Counted from the stretch's first letter, positions 23,787-32,463 are shown. The stretch is 64,000 nucleotides of DNA from JBOGNO01 sp050747245 (GCA_050747245.1 JBOGNO010000006.1:182006-246005); one strand, 5' to 3'. Made by a program: numbers and translations. Notes: generated by a model not told the origin, from the letters alone.

Positions 23787-25558
23787 AAAAACTACTGTTC
23801 CCGATGCTGGCGATTTTTGTGCTTCTGTCTGGCTGCGGCAGTGGAAGCGGCAGCCACAACACGAATCCGGGAATTTTTGTGAATCCAAAAAGCGTGTCTC
23901 TCGGCACCAGCGGGAAATTTCAATTCAAAGCGAGCGTTGTGAATGAGGCTAACACCGCCGTGACTTGGGAAGTGAATGGCACTGTCGGAGGCAGCGCGCT
24001 GACCGGCACCATCGATCAAAACGGGAACTTTACGGCTCCGCTGAATGTTCCCGCCACCAATCCCGTGTCCGTAACCGCTGTCTCCATGGCGGATGCGTCT
24101 CTCTCCGCTTCTTCACAGGTGACCATCGTTCCTGTAACTCTCAACGGCCAGTACGCCTTCCAGTTCAGCGGGACTAACGGCAGCAGCGGCGGCATTTTCC
24201 TTTTCGCCGGGAGCATCACCACCGATGGCGCAGGTGATATCACCTCAGGTATCGAAGACGAGTTGGTCGCCAACTCGAATGGAGCCCCTTCCACGCATGT
24301 GGCCCTGACTCTCTCTGGAACCTATACCATTGGGGCCGACGGGCGCGGCGTCATCTCCATGAGAAATTCCCGTGGGGAACTACTAAACCTCGCCTTCGTT
24401 CTCGAGACCAGCGGCCACGGACAAATCATCTGGTTCAACAATCAAGCTAACGGCTCTGGAACTCTCGATCTCCAAACCTCGCCATTCACGCTGGCTAGTC
24501 TGGAGGGTAACAGCTACGCGTTCGGAATTGACGGAACCGATGGCCGGGGCTTTCCTTTTTCCATCGCGGGACAGTTTACGGTGAGTAAGACTGGCAACAT
24601 TTCAAGCGGTGAACTGGATGCCAACGACGGCAGCATATTCATTACTCTTGCGCAGTCCATCACCGGTTCGCTCGGAGCTCCTGATTCGAACGGGCGGGGA
24701 GTTCTCACCTTTTCGCTCACCGGTACCGCCCAGACGATCGGATTTGAGTACTACATCATTTCTCCCGCCCAAATCGTGCTCATGGAAACGGACAATAGTA
24801 ACGCCCTTGTCGGCTCCGTGGCTCAGCAGACGTCGAATAATTTCACGGCGAACGCGCTCGTGGGCAAATTTGTCGTGTCGCTCGGTGGTCAAGACGTATT
24901 CGGCCTGCCCATCGCAGAAGGCGGTCAATTTACCGCCAAAGTGGACGGCACGATTTCGGGATTCGTAGATGAAAACAGCGGGGCGTTTGGGCCAACTACG
25001 ACCGTGGCGTTGACGGGAACCTCGCAAAACATTGCTCAAAATGGCCGCAGCACCCTCACGCTCAACTTGCCGATCGGAAACGGAGCCCCGTCCACGTTTA
25101 CCCTCTACCAGGCGTCGGCTTCACAGGCGTTTCTGCTGGAGACTGACTTCACTGATTTCATGAGCGGTCCGCTTCTCGGTCAGAGCGGCGGCCCATTTAA
25201 CATCGCATCGCTCACGGGCAACTTGGGATTCCAGAATTCAGGAATTTCTTTCGGGCAGAATGTCATTCTGCTTCCGATTGATAATTCCGGTCAGTTTCTC
25301 GGAACGGCCACGGGCGGAATCAGCGGAAACGAGGATATCAATCCGCCGGGAACAAATCCGTTCTCGATTGCGATTAATAAATCCTCGAACTTCCAGTTTG
25401 ATTCCACGACGGGCCGCAGCGGGACAATCACCATCGACACGGCGAATGGGATTTCCACTCCGATCGTGATCTATTTCATTTCGCCGACACGTTTTGTAAT
25501 CGTGGGCACGGATCCGAACCAGGTGACGCTGGGAGAGGGGCAAAGCCAGCCGTTCTGA
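23783..25558 (+). CDS. Repeat-containing lipoprotein (Ig-like plus four beta repeats)
   Basis: A 591-aa lipoprotein with lipobox LLSGC (Cys at residue 18). A Big2/Ig-like domain follows ('VNPKSVSLGTSGKFQFKA', 'VTWEVNG', residues about 30-115). Then come four tandem repeats of about 110 residues, each opening with L-x-G-x-(Y/F) and containing 'G(S/Q)(I/F)T...DG.G.I(S/T)G..D.N', 'LTG(T/S)', and a closing 'I....I.(F/Y)....(L/V)ET' strand (about 120-235, 236-350, 351-460, 461-585). I know this architecture from acidobacterial surface lipoproteins of unknown role. It lies inside the inverted-repeat block and is coupled to the preceding exported protein. Confidence 0.8.
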   Translation: MKKLLFPMLAIFVLLSGCGSGSGSHNTNPGIFVNPKSVSLGTSGKFQFKASVVNEANTAVTWEVNGTVGGSALTGTIDQNGNFTAPLNVPATNPVSVTAVSMADASLSASSQVTIVPVTLNGQYAFQFSGTNGSSGGIFLFAGSITTDGAGDITSGIEDELVANSNGAPSTHVALTLSGTYTIGADGRGVISMRNSRGELLNLAFVLETSGHGQIIWFNNQANGSGTLDLQTSPFTLASLEGNSYAFGIDGTDGRGFPFSIAGQFTVSKTGNISSGELDANDGSIFITLAQSITGSLGAPDSNGRGVLTFSLTGTAQTIGFEYYIISPAQIVLMETDNSNALVGSVAQQTSNNFTANALVGKFVVSLGGQDVFGLPIAEGGQFTAKVDGTISGFVDENSGAFGPTTTVALTGTSQNIAQNGRSTLTLNLPIGNGAPSTFTLYQASASQAFLLETDFTDFMSGPLLGQSGGPFNIASLTGNLGFQNSGISFGQNVILLPIDNSGQFLGTATGGISGNEDINPPGTNPFSIAINKSSNFQFDSTTGRSGTITIDTANGISTPIVIYFISPTRFVIVGTDPNQVTLGEGQSQPF

Positions 25559-25620
25559 GATTCCGCGGCGCCAATCCATTTTCGAAGCGCGGCGGGTGAA
25601 CAGCTTGGCACATTTTATTT

Positions 25621-26232
25621 TCACGGCTTTGCAGGCGCCGGATTCGTGGACGGCGCGGCGGATTCCGCATTGTAAGCTTCCACCAGGCCCGGCGCGATAT
25701 TCACGGACGCGTCTCCCCAGAGAACCGGGTTGTTGGGTGTCGATACATCGAGAATCACAGCGAATCCATTTGCCTTCGAATATTTTTCAAGCACCGAAAG
25801 CATTTTGGGGCCGAGTCTCTGCATGATTTCCTGTTCCGCCTTCTGATATTCGTTCTGGGCAGCGGAGACGTTGTGCTGCAAAGCGCTCTGCTTCGTGTTG
25901 ATCGAGGATTGAATAGTCTTGCGCTGCTCTTCCGTGATCGTCGTGTCCGCGAGCTGCTTCTTGAGGTTACCCAATTCGTCGTTCTGCGTTTTTATCTCCG
26001 CACGCTTGGAAGCAAAGCGTTCTTCGAGCGCGGCGAATTCTTTCTTGCCTTCGTTGGTGTTGGCCACGGCGGCTTGAATGTTGACCAACCCGACCTTGAT
26101 TGCTTCAGGAACCGGTGCGGCGCTGACCGTCTGATTTGGGAGGGTGCGGGCAAGGGCGACCAGGGAGAGCAAGACGCTGAAGGCCATGCCGGATTTTAAG
26201 AAATTCAGATTTGCGTTTCTCAAGAATTGCAT
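25621..26232 (-). CDS. OmpH/Skp family periplasmic chaperone-like protein
   Basis: A 203-aa protein with an N-terminal signal sequence ('SGMAFSVLLSLVALARTLPN', about residues 14-34). The OmpH domain starts 'KVGLVNIQAAVANTNEGKKE' (the usual IG.VN.Q..I..T..G), followed by a long coiled coil (about 65-130, rich in E/K/Q heptads) and the typical end 'IDVSTPNNPVLWGDASVNI'. Skp chaperones outer-membrane proteins through the periplasm. The C-terminal 'SAAPSTNPAPAKP' tail is extra. RBS GAGGAGTGACCC. It faces the plus-strand lipoprotein convergently. Confidence 0.88.
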   Translation of the reverse strand: MQFLRNANLNFLKSGMAFSVLLSLVALARTLPNQTVSAAPVPEAIKVGLVNIQAAVANTNEGKKEFAALEERFASKRAEIKTQNDELGNLKKQLADTTITEEQRKTIQSSINTKQSALQHNVSAAQNEYQKAEQEIMQRLGPKMLSVLEKYSKANGFAVILDVSTPNNPVLWGDASVNIAPGLVEAYNAESAAPSTNPAPAKP

Positions 26233-26382
26233 GGGTCACTCCTCACGGATGTGGTGGCTCTTAGCGGAAAAGACGTTACTATCTTCGCGGCGCGAGGTTC
26301 GAGAATTCGATCGGCTGACGAGATCCGCCCGCGCAGCGGAGTGGCCGACAGCCGCGGAAAAGTGGAAAAGTTAACTTGGCGT

Positions 26383-26446
26383 TTTGTCTCGATTAGAATT
26401 GGCCTCCCGCCTTTGTTTTCAATGAGTTAGCTAGGCCTTTGTTTAG
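26383..26446 (-). repeat. Inverted repeat, right copy
   Basis: On the minus strand this reads AGGCCTA, CATTGAAAACAAAGG, GGAGGCC, TCTAATCGAGACA, the same module order as 22924-22984. Sequence between the modules differs by a few bases and small indels, so the copies are old or belong to a family. It lies about 150 bp upstream of the Skp-like gene start. Confidence 0.75.
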
Positions 26447-26731
26447 GGGTGTGTTGCGGGTAAGAATTGGACTCGAAAGCGCATTTTTCTCGAGATTTTC
26501 CAGTGAGAAACAGGATTCGCGATGGTTGTGAATTATGCGGAGGGCGGGATACATGCAGCTGTTCTCAGAAATCTGACTGGTGGAATTTTCGCGCCCGGAA
26601 TTTGATTGGATTTTGATTGGAACATGCGGTCCCAGCGCAGACACTCCCAATTATAACACGGGCAAGGTGCATCGGAATCTATTGCTTTGGGCTGGGCGAA
26701 TTCCAGTCGAGGAAAAGAAGTTCGGAAATAG
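26447..26731. other. Intergenic region without recognised genes
   Basis: A region of 285 bp between the right inverted repeat and the terminator of the TonB receptor gene. It is locally AT-richer than the flanks (for example GAATTTGATTGGATTTTGATTGG near 26600 in two pieces, CCAATTATAACACG near 26650). I see no credible ORF, tRNA or array. It may hold a promoter, but none is convincing. Confidence 0.4.
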
Positions 26732-26761
26732 AAAGGCGCCCCGATGAATTGAGGCGCCTTT
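26732..26761 (-). terminator. Rho-independent terminator of the TonB receptor gene
   Basis: AAAGGCGCC (26732-26740) and GGCGCCTTT (26753-26761) form a perfect 9-bp stem with a 12-nt loop. On the minus strand the stem runs into CTTTCTATTT, a U-rich tail. It lies 41 bp past the TonB receptor stop codon at 26802. Confidence 0.75.
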
Positions 26762-26801
26762 GCTGACTTGAAGCACCAATGGGCGAGCCGGCCCGGCTCA
26801 G

Positions 26802-29800
26802 TTACCAGTTGAGCCGCGCGCCAATCTGAATCTGGCGCTGGGCGATCAGTGAATTGCTTGAGGCAGTCGGAACGCCGAAGTGGTTGTTGAAGCTGAGGAA
26901 ATTGATCTGCGATGTTGGGGTGGTGCCATTCACGCCGCACTTCACGTTGGCTTTGCACACCGCAATCGAGTAGATCAGATTGTCCACAGCTGTTGCATTA
27001 TCATGGTTGAAGAGATTGAATGCGTCGCCCGTGAGCGTAAGTCTTGCGCCTTCCCACAAGTTGAAACCCTTTTCAAGCCTTAGATCGACGTTCACAGTGC
27101 GCGGCATTTGGAAACCGTTGATGGGGAGAAAGGGCGGGCGACTTGTGCCACCGGCTCCGAGAATTCCGCCGGCTCCGGCAATCCCTCCGGGGGCATTTCC
27201 CGACACGAAGCCGGAAAAGGGGAGTCCGGATGAAGCGTTCACGATTGGAGCGATGGTGAAACCGTTCAAGAGTTCCTTCCCCACAATTCCATCACCTCGA
27301 TAAGGGTTCGGTGACCAGACCCCCGTGAACGTATAGCGCTGGCGAATATCGAATATGGAACGCCCGTTTTCGAGGCCAAGATTGAAAGGATTGAGGACGT
27401 TGCTGCCAGCGAATGGCGTAAAGGTTTGTGAACTCTGGCCAGTGTCGTTGGCACGTGCGAAAGTGTACGAAGATTGTATCTGGAAGCTGCGGTAGAATCG
27501 TCTGTTAATGGCGATTACAAGACCCTGGTATACGGACGTGACTGTGTCCGAAATGTCCTGGATAGCGTTGAAGGCTGAAGTCGCCCTGTTCGTAAAAAGT
27601 GGTTCCTGAAATATCTCGCCGTCGAGAGATCCACCAAAGACCGTGTAATTGATGGTGCTGGAGGGAGGCTGGAGATTTGTGTCAACGAAGCGTGGAAGGT
27701 TGCGCCCTAAACTCCCAAGGAATGAAACGGATACGACGGTATTCGTGGCCACCTGCTGCTCAAGTTCAATGTCGAATTGATGGACCATTGGCAGGCGCGT
27801 GTTCGGAGCGAACTGTACGACACTGAGCTTGTTGGCTGTGCCTGCCGCGACGAGGTTCGGGTAGGTCGGAGCGCCAGGTGAATTCGCAGAGAAGTTGAAT
27901 GTGAGCTGAGTTCCTGGCGCTCCGGTATCGGCGATGGCGTTGAAGATCGTCGAGTTGATGATTCGCCCATAGTAGATGCCGTACCCGCCGCGGAGTATCA
28001 TTTTTCCTTTTCCAGTCAAGTCCCAGGCGAACCCTATGCGCGGGCCAAAATCCTGCCGATCGGAAGGAAAAAATGCCGTTCCCGGAACGTTTGAGTTCGG
28101 AAGCTCCGGATTTGGCATCAGCTCGGTTTCCCAGCGCAGGCCGAGATTCAAAGTGAAGTGCGGCTTAATACGCCAATCGTCGTTCAAAAAGAATGCGAGA
28201 TCGTTGGTAGCGAAACTGAAAGTTGAGGGTCCGATCTCCTGAGCAAAGCCGAAGTAACACGGGAGGGGTGCAGCCACTGTGCCACATCGGGGCGATTCTG
28301 CATTCGCCTGGGCGACGAAATCACTGATGTAATCTGCCCGACTAACGTACTGGTAAGCGCCGGCGCCGTTGAACAAGTTGTTTTCGGTATCGTGAACGTG
28401 ATTGATGTCGAATCCGACTTTGATGAGGTGGGTGCCGCGGCTCCAAGCAAGAGTATCGGCAAATTGATTGCGCTCTTCATTGGGGAACGCCGGTCGGTCT
28501 AAAAAGTTAGGCTTCCCGAACGTGAAGCCGCCGCTCCCGAAGATTTGTACCGAGGGGGCGGTCCCTTGTTGAGGGGAGACTGGCTCGCCCGCGATGGGGG
28601 GCTGAGCAAACTCGAATTCAAAGTCACGGCCAATCTGGTAGTGGAACTCGTTGGTGAGACTGGGGGTGATGGCAGTTGTAAGGCGAATGATGCCCCAGTC
28701 ATCTTTCACGAAGTCGTTGCCAAACGCTTCGACCCCGCGGGTAACGGTTGCACCTGTCTGTATTCCATCCGGCGAAGCCCAGCGCAGGCGGTTATACGTA
28801 AAGGAAACATGATTCTTCGAGTTCACAACCCAGTCGATTTTAGGGAGAAGGATGAGCTGGTCTCCGGTCCTGGGGACTTCTCCGGTCAGGCTGGCGAGAA
28901 ATGGGAGCACCGCATTGGCTTGCGCGGTGGTGACGCCGCGCCCGTTCAGGGTTGAAAGCTCACTCGAAGAGAGTGGGGCAAAAATCGCACCGGGAGTACC
29001 AGAGTTAGCCACCCCGGGGAAACTGCGCAACTGTTGGTCGGCACTGAAAAAGAAGAAGAGCCGGTCCTTAAACATTGGTCCGCCGACGTCCCCGCCAAAT
29101 TGATGACGTTTGTCCGGGGCGTTGAATGGCACAGACACAGTTTTTCCACCGACATTTTGCCTTATGAACACGAAGGGGTTGATTGCTCCTAGATCGCTGT
29201 CGCGGTAGTACCAGAAAGCGCCGCCATGGATATCATTGGTACCGCTCTTGGTGACCGCGTTGACGACGCCGCCGGCGGAACGGCCGTATTCAGCGGAGTA
29301 GTTCGAAGTATTGATCTGGAACTCCTGAATGGAAGCTTCGCTGGTGGAGTAGCTGATGCGGGTGCGGCCGCGCTCTTCAGAGAAGAACGCCTGGTTATTG
29401 TCCGCGCCATCTACGGTATTGTTGTTCAGCAGGCCGGAAATGCCGCGGAAGCTGACGAGTCCAAATCCGCCATCCGGCACGGTGCCCGGGGAATCCAGGG
29501 CAAAGAAAGACCAACGACGGCCGTTGATTGGGAGATTGTCTAGAGAGGTCTGATTAAAATTGGTGGAAAAGTCCGGCCGATCAGTCTGGATAACTGGGGC
29601 CTCGGCGGTGGCGACGACGGTGGTGGTCTGCGATGCGACGACAAGAGTGGTATCGATATTCGTCGTGCGGCCAACTTCGACGATGATGTTGGTTTCCTTG
29701 TAAGTAGCCATGCCGCTGGCGGAGATCTCCAGGGAATAGGAACCGGGCTGGAGGTGAGCAACGAGGTAGCGGCCGCCGCCGTCCGTCTTACCTGTCGCGG

Positions 29801-29987
29801 TGCTAGCGGTGCCCTGATTGGTGATGGTCACGCCGGCATTGGGGACCACCCCACCTGATTTGTCGGTCACAACCCCGCCGATTGCACCATCGGTTGTGGA
29901 TTGCGCGCGCGCGGAGAGAGCCATTCCGGCGAAAAGCAGCGCGACCAGCGTCATTTTCGAGAGCCAGGCTTGAAATTTTCCAGACAT
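26802..29987 (-). CDS. TonB-dependent receptor, Oar-like
   Basis: About 1061 aa from the ATG at 29987, which follows GGAGGAACCG; a start 17 codons earlier is less likely. Signal peptide ends near 'GMALSARAQ'. Next is a carboxypeptidase-regulatory-like beta domain ('TDGAIGGVVTDKSGGVVPNA', 'GRYLVAHLQPGSYSLEISA'), then the plug ('FSTNFNQTSLDNLPINGRRW', 'VDGADNNQAF', 'EYGRSAGGVVNAVTKSGTND'), and a C-terminal 22-strand barrel ending in an aromatic strand (RQIQIGARLNW). This is the Oar/CarboxypepD_reg class expanded in Acidobacteria, importing large substrates across the outer membrane. A strong promoter and long leader precede it. Confidence 0.95.
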   Translation of the reverse strand: MSGKFQAWLSKMTLVALLFAGMALSARAQSTTDGAIGGVVTDKSGGVVPNAGVTITNQGTASTATGKTDGGGRYLVAHLQPGSYSLEISASGMATYKETNIIVEVGRTTNIDTTLVVASQTTTVVATAEAPVIQTDRPDFSTNFNQTSLDNLPINGRRWSFFALDSPGTVPDGGFGLVSFRGISGLLNNNTVDGADNNQAFFSEERGRTRISYSTSEASIQEFQINTSNYSAEYGRSAGGVVNAVTKSGTNDIHGGAFWYYRDSDLGAINPFVFIRQNVGGKTVSVPFNAPDKRHQFGGDVGGPMFKDRLFFFFSADQQLRSFPGVANSGTPGAIFAPLSSSELSTLNGRGVTTAQANAVLPFLASLTGEVPRTGDQLILLPKIDWVVNSKNHVSFTYNRLRWASPDGIQTGATVTRGVEAFGNDFVKDDWGIIRLTTAITPSLTNEFHYQIGRDFEFEFAQPPIAGEPVSPQQGTAPSVQIFGSGGFTFGKPNFLDRPAFPNEERNQFADTLAWSRGTHLIKVGFDINHVHDTENNLFNGAGAYQYVSRADYISDFVAQANAESPRCGTVAAPLPCYFGFAQEIGPSTFSFATNDLAFFLNDDWRIKPHFTLNLGLRWETELMPNPELPNSNVPGTAFFPSDRQDFGPRIGFAWDLTGKGKMILRGGYGIYYGRIINSTIFNAIADTGAPGTQLTFNFSANSPGAPTYPNLVAAGTANKLSVVQFAPNTRLPMVHQFDIELEQQVATNTVVSVSFLGSLGRNLPRFVDTNLQPPSSTINYTVFGGSLDGEIFQEPLFTNRATSAFNAIQDISDTVTSVYQGLVIAINRRFYRSFQIQSSYTFARANDTGQSSQTFTPFAGSNVLNPFNLGLENGRSIFDIRQRYTFTGVWSPNPYRGDGIVGKELLNGFTIAPIVNASSGLPFSGFVSGNAPGGIAGAGGILGAGGTSRPPFLPINGFQMPRTVNVDLRLEKGFNLWEGARLTLTGDAFNLFNHDNATAVDNLIYSIAVCKANVKCGVNGTTPTSQINFLSFNNHFGVPTASSNSLIAQRQIQIGARLNW

Positions 29988-30076
29988 CGGTTCCTCCAAA
30001 GAAATTGTCAGGCGATGCACAAAAGAGCGCATTCGCACGGTTCCGAATTCGGGGAGCGGGGAGGCCGGCGCCTCGA

Positions 30077-30107
30077 AAGCCGGCCAGAAGGATCAAACTG
30101 CCGGCTT
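30077..30107 (-). other. Stem-loop in the 5' leader of the TonB receptor mRNA
   Basis: AAGCCGGC and GCCGGCTT form a perfect 8-bp stem with a 15-nt loop. A third GCCGGC lies just beyond at 30064-30069 and could compete with one arm, giving two alternative pairings. The element sits in the middle of the predicted 168-nt leader of the receptor gene. Confidence 0.45.
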
Positions 30108-30161
30108 CGATGAAACGAAAACAGGTGCCCGAGCGAAATACCCATACCCAGAATTTCAGGT

Positions 30162-30190
30162 ACTCTAAATAGGCTTCCGAGGAATGTCAA
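30162..30190 (-). promoter_or_regulatory. Strong sigma-70 promoter of the TonB receptor gene
   Basis: Minus strand: TTGACA (30185-30190, 6/6), 17-bp spacer, TAGAGT (30162-30167, 4/6). The predicted start near 30155 gives a leader of about 168 nt before the ATG at 29987. Confidence 0.6.
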
Positions 30191-30234
30191 GAAGAACTCG
30201 CCTGTTTACAGAGATTTTACATTTGTTCACGCGC

Positions 30235-30263
30235 TTGCGCGGAGGGAGGGGCCGCGTTAGAGT
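30235..30263 (+). promoter_or_regulatory. Possible promoter for hpt-rpiB-deoC
   Basis: TTGCGC (30235-30240), 17-bp spacer, TAGAGT (30258-30263). The -35 is weak (3/6) but the -10 is identical to that of the divergent TonB promoter. The predicted start is about 27 nt before the hpt ATG at 30297. Confidence 0.3.
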
Positions 30264-30296
30264 AGCGACTTCTTTCGGGCCGAGAAAACGCCTGAC

Positions 30297-30839
30297 ATGT
30301 CCGAAAACTCACAAGAGCATCTGAGGATTCTGATCCGCAGGACGGCGATCAAGAAGCGCGTCCGGGAAGTGGCGAAACAGATCACGCGCGATTTCAAGGA
30401 CCAGCGGATTCATTTGATCGGAGTGCTGAAGGGCGCGTGCATATTTCTTTCCGACCTGGTGCGCGAAATTGACATCGAAACTTCGATAGATTTCATGGCC
30501 GTTTCCAGCTACGGCAAGGGGAAGCAAACGTCGGGACAAGTGCGGCTCAACAAGGACCTGGACAGCAGCATCGAGGGGCTGAACGTGATCCTGGTGGAAG
30601 ACATCCTCGACACGGGGCTGACGCTCAGCTATTTGCAGCGGATCTTGCTGCAGCGGCGGCCGAAGATTCTGAAAATCGCGGCGCTGCTCGACAAGCCGGA
30701 GCGGCGCGAGAAACAAATCGACGCGGATTACGTTGGCTTCAAGATACCGAATGAATTCGTGGTGGGATACGGATTGGACTACGCCGAAAGGTACCGCAAT
30801 CTGCGGGACGTGTGCGTCCTCTCGCTTCCACCGGAATAA
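30297..30839 (+). CDS. hpt: Hypoxanthine phosphoribosyltransferase
   Basis: A 180-aa type I phosphoribosyltransferase that makes IMP/GMP from hypoxanthine/guanine and PRPP. The PRPP-binding loop is 'VILVEDILDTGLTLSYLQRIL' (split; DDxxDTG-like EDILDTG), with 'LIGVLKGACIFLSDLVREI' near residue 42, 'DFMAVSSYG' flexible loop, and 'DYVGFKIPNEFVVGYGLDYA' with the Asp/Phe base-binding region. Normal family length. It starts a three-gene unit with rpiB and deoC that handles purine salvage and pentose phosphates. Confidence 0.95.
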   Translation: MSENSQEHLRILIRRTAIKKRVREVAKQITRDFKDQRIHLIGVLKGACIFLSDLVREIDIETSIDFMAVSSYGKGKQTSGQVRLNKDLDSSIEGLNVILVEDILDTGLTLSYLQRILLQRRPKILKIAALLDKPERREKQIDADYVGFKIPNEFVVGYGLDYAERYRNLRDVCVLSLPPE

Positions 30840-30841
30840 CC

Positions 30842-31465
30842 GTGGCGAAAAAAGTACTGACTGCGGGCGACCTGGAAAAAATTCCCCGGGGCGGGGAGAT
30901 TGCCGTTGCGGCGGACAGTCTAGTGACTCCGCTGGCGCGCGAAGAGGCTGAACGGCGCGGAATTACGATTCGGGTATTGGAGCCTGCGGGGCAAGAGACT
31001 TCGACTCGGGGCCGCGTGGTGGCGCTTGGGGCGGATCACGGAGGCTTCGCACTCAAGGAAGAACTAAAGAATTTCCTGCGCGAGTGGGGATACGTGGTGC
31101 TCGACCTGGGCACGTCGAACACGGACGCGGTGGACTACCCGGATTTTGCCGAAGTGGTGGCTAAGGCAATCGGTCGCGGAGAGGCGTGGCGAGGCGTGGT
31201 GATAGACAGCGCAGGAATCGGCTCCTGCATCGCCGCCAACAAGGTGGCCGGGGCGCGCGCGGCGATGTGCTATGATAGAGCAACTGCGCGCAACAGCCGT
31301 GAGCACAATGACGCCAATATTCTTTCGCTGGGAGCGCGCCTGCTGCAGCCGGAAACCGCGCGAGAAATTCTGGCCGTGTGGCTGGAGACTCCTTTTGCGG
31401 GAGGACGACACCAGCGGCGCGTGGAAAAGATTCGCGCCATCGAGGAGCGCGAGCGGAAGGGCTGA
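30842..31465 (+). CDS. rpiB: Ribose-5-phosphate isomerase B with N-terminal extension
   Basis: Start: GTG at 30842, 2 bp after the hpt stop (207 aa). RpiB core begins near residue 58: 'VVALGADHGGFALKEELKNF', 'DYPDFAEVVAKAI', 'IDSAGIGSCIAANKVAGARA' (catalytic Cys; GIGSxxAANK), 'RNSREHNDANILSLGARLLQ'. It interconverts ribose- and ribulose-5-phosphate. The first 57 residues are not part of normal RpiB. They contain 'LTAGDLEKIPRGGEI' and 'DSLVTPLAREEAERRGITI', a short segment I associate with microcompartment-linked enzymes such as the EutT/EutQ group; this link needs a search. Confidence 0.9.
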   Translation: MAKKVLTAGDLEKIPRGGEIAVAADSLVTPLAREEAERRGITIRVLEPAGQETSTRGRVVALGADHGGFALKEELKNFLREWGYVVLDLGTSNTDAVDYPDFAEVVAKAIGRGEAWRGVVIDSAGIGSCIAANKVAGARAAMCYDRATARNSREHNDANILSLGARLLQPETAREILAVWLETPFAGGRHQRRVEKIRAIEERERKG

Positions 31466-31509
31466 ATTGCAATGCAGACGCGACATTGATTATTGAGGGA
31501 GCACCGCGA

Positions 31510-32415
31510 GTGGATCAGCAACAGCTCGAACAGATTGTGCAAGCCATCACCGAAGAGATTCTTGCGCACCTTGGGGGATACTTCGGCGGCGAAAAATGCG
31601 AAGCGCTCTGCGGACTGGAGATTGACGAGCTGGTTTGCCCCGGCTGCGATCAGCGGTGCGCGGAACGTTGCGCGAAAAAAACGCGGAAAGTAGTGGAGGC
31701 GGGCGCTTCGAGAATATCCGCGGGCTCGGCGGTGGGCGCGATCGAAGCAGACATTGCGCGGCTGATTGATCACACGCTGCTCAAGCCGGAGGCCAGCCGC
31801 AAGGACGTTCAAAAGCTTTGCGAGGAAGCGGTGCGATTCGGATTTGCTTCGGTGTGCATCAATCCTTGGTACGTGCCGCTGGCGGCGGAGATGGTGCGAG
31901 GCTCGGAGGTGAAGGTTTGCACGGTGGTGGGGTTTCCTCTGGGAGCGACGCTGCCGCAAGTGAAAGTATTCGAGGCGGAAGAGGCGCTGAAGCTCGGCGC
32001 GGAAGAAATCGACATGGTCATCAATGTGGGCGCGCTGAAATCGGGACAGGATGACGTGGTGGAATCAGATATTCGCGGAGTCGTCGAGGCGAGCCATCGC
32101 GGCGGAGCGATCTGCAAAGTGATTATCGAGGCGGCGCTGCTCACGCCGGATGAAAAAGTGCGCGCTTCGATGGCGACCAAAAACGCGAGAGCGGATTTCG
32201 TGAAGACGTCCACGGGCTTCGGGCCCGGCGGGGCTACGGCGGAAGATGTGGCGCTGATGCGCGCGGTGGTGGGCGGTGAACTCGGCGTGAAGGCCGCGGG
32301 CGGAGTGCGCAGCCTTGAGGACTTGAAGAAAATGATTTCGGCTGGGGCTACGCGCATCGGCGCCAGCGCCAGCGTAAAAATTATGGAGCAGGCCCACTCG
32401 CTCGCAGCCGACTAA
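31510..32415 (+). CDS. deoC: Deoxyribose-phosphate aldolase with N-terminal targeting-like helix and Cys cluster
   Basis: Start: GTG at 31510, preceded by GAGGGAG 8 bp upstream (301 aa). The DeoC core runs from about residue 80: 'IARLIDHTLLKPEASRKDV', 'VCTVVGFPLGATLPQVK', 'EIDMVINVGALKSG', 'VIIEAALLTPDEK', Schiff-base Lys232 in 'FVKTSTGFGPGG', Lys261 in 'VKAAGGVRS'. It cleaves 2-deoxyribose-5-phosphate to acetaldehyde and glyceraldehyde-3-phosphate. The N-terminus is extra: an amphipathic helix (DQQQLEQIVQAITEEILAHL, residues 2-21) like microcompartment encapsulation peptides, then Cys30, 34, 43, 46, 50 and 54, a possible zinc or Fe-S site. Confidence 0.92.
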   Translation: MDQQQLEQIVQAITEEILAHLGGYFGGEKCEALCGLEIDELVCPGCDQRCAERCAKKTRKVVEAGASRISAGSAVGAIEADIARLIDHTLLKPEASRKDVQKLCEEAVRFGFASVCINPWYVPLAAEMVRGSEVKVCTVVGFPLGATLPQVKVFEAEEALKLGAEEIDMVINVGALKSGQDDVVESDIRGVVEASHRGGAICKVIIEAALLTPDEKVRASMATKNARADFVKTSTGFGPGGATAEDVALMRAVVGGELGVKAAGGVRSLEDLKKMISAGATRIGASASVKIMEQAHSLAAD

Positions 32416-32463
32416 ATTTGGAAATCTGATAGCCCGTCCCGCAGAAGTCCTTTGCGCTGCTTT

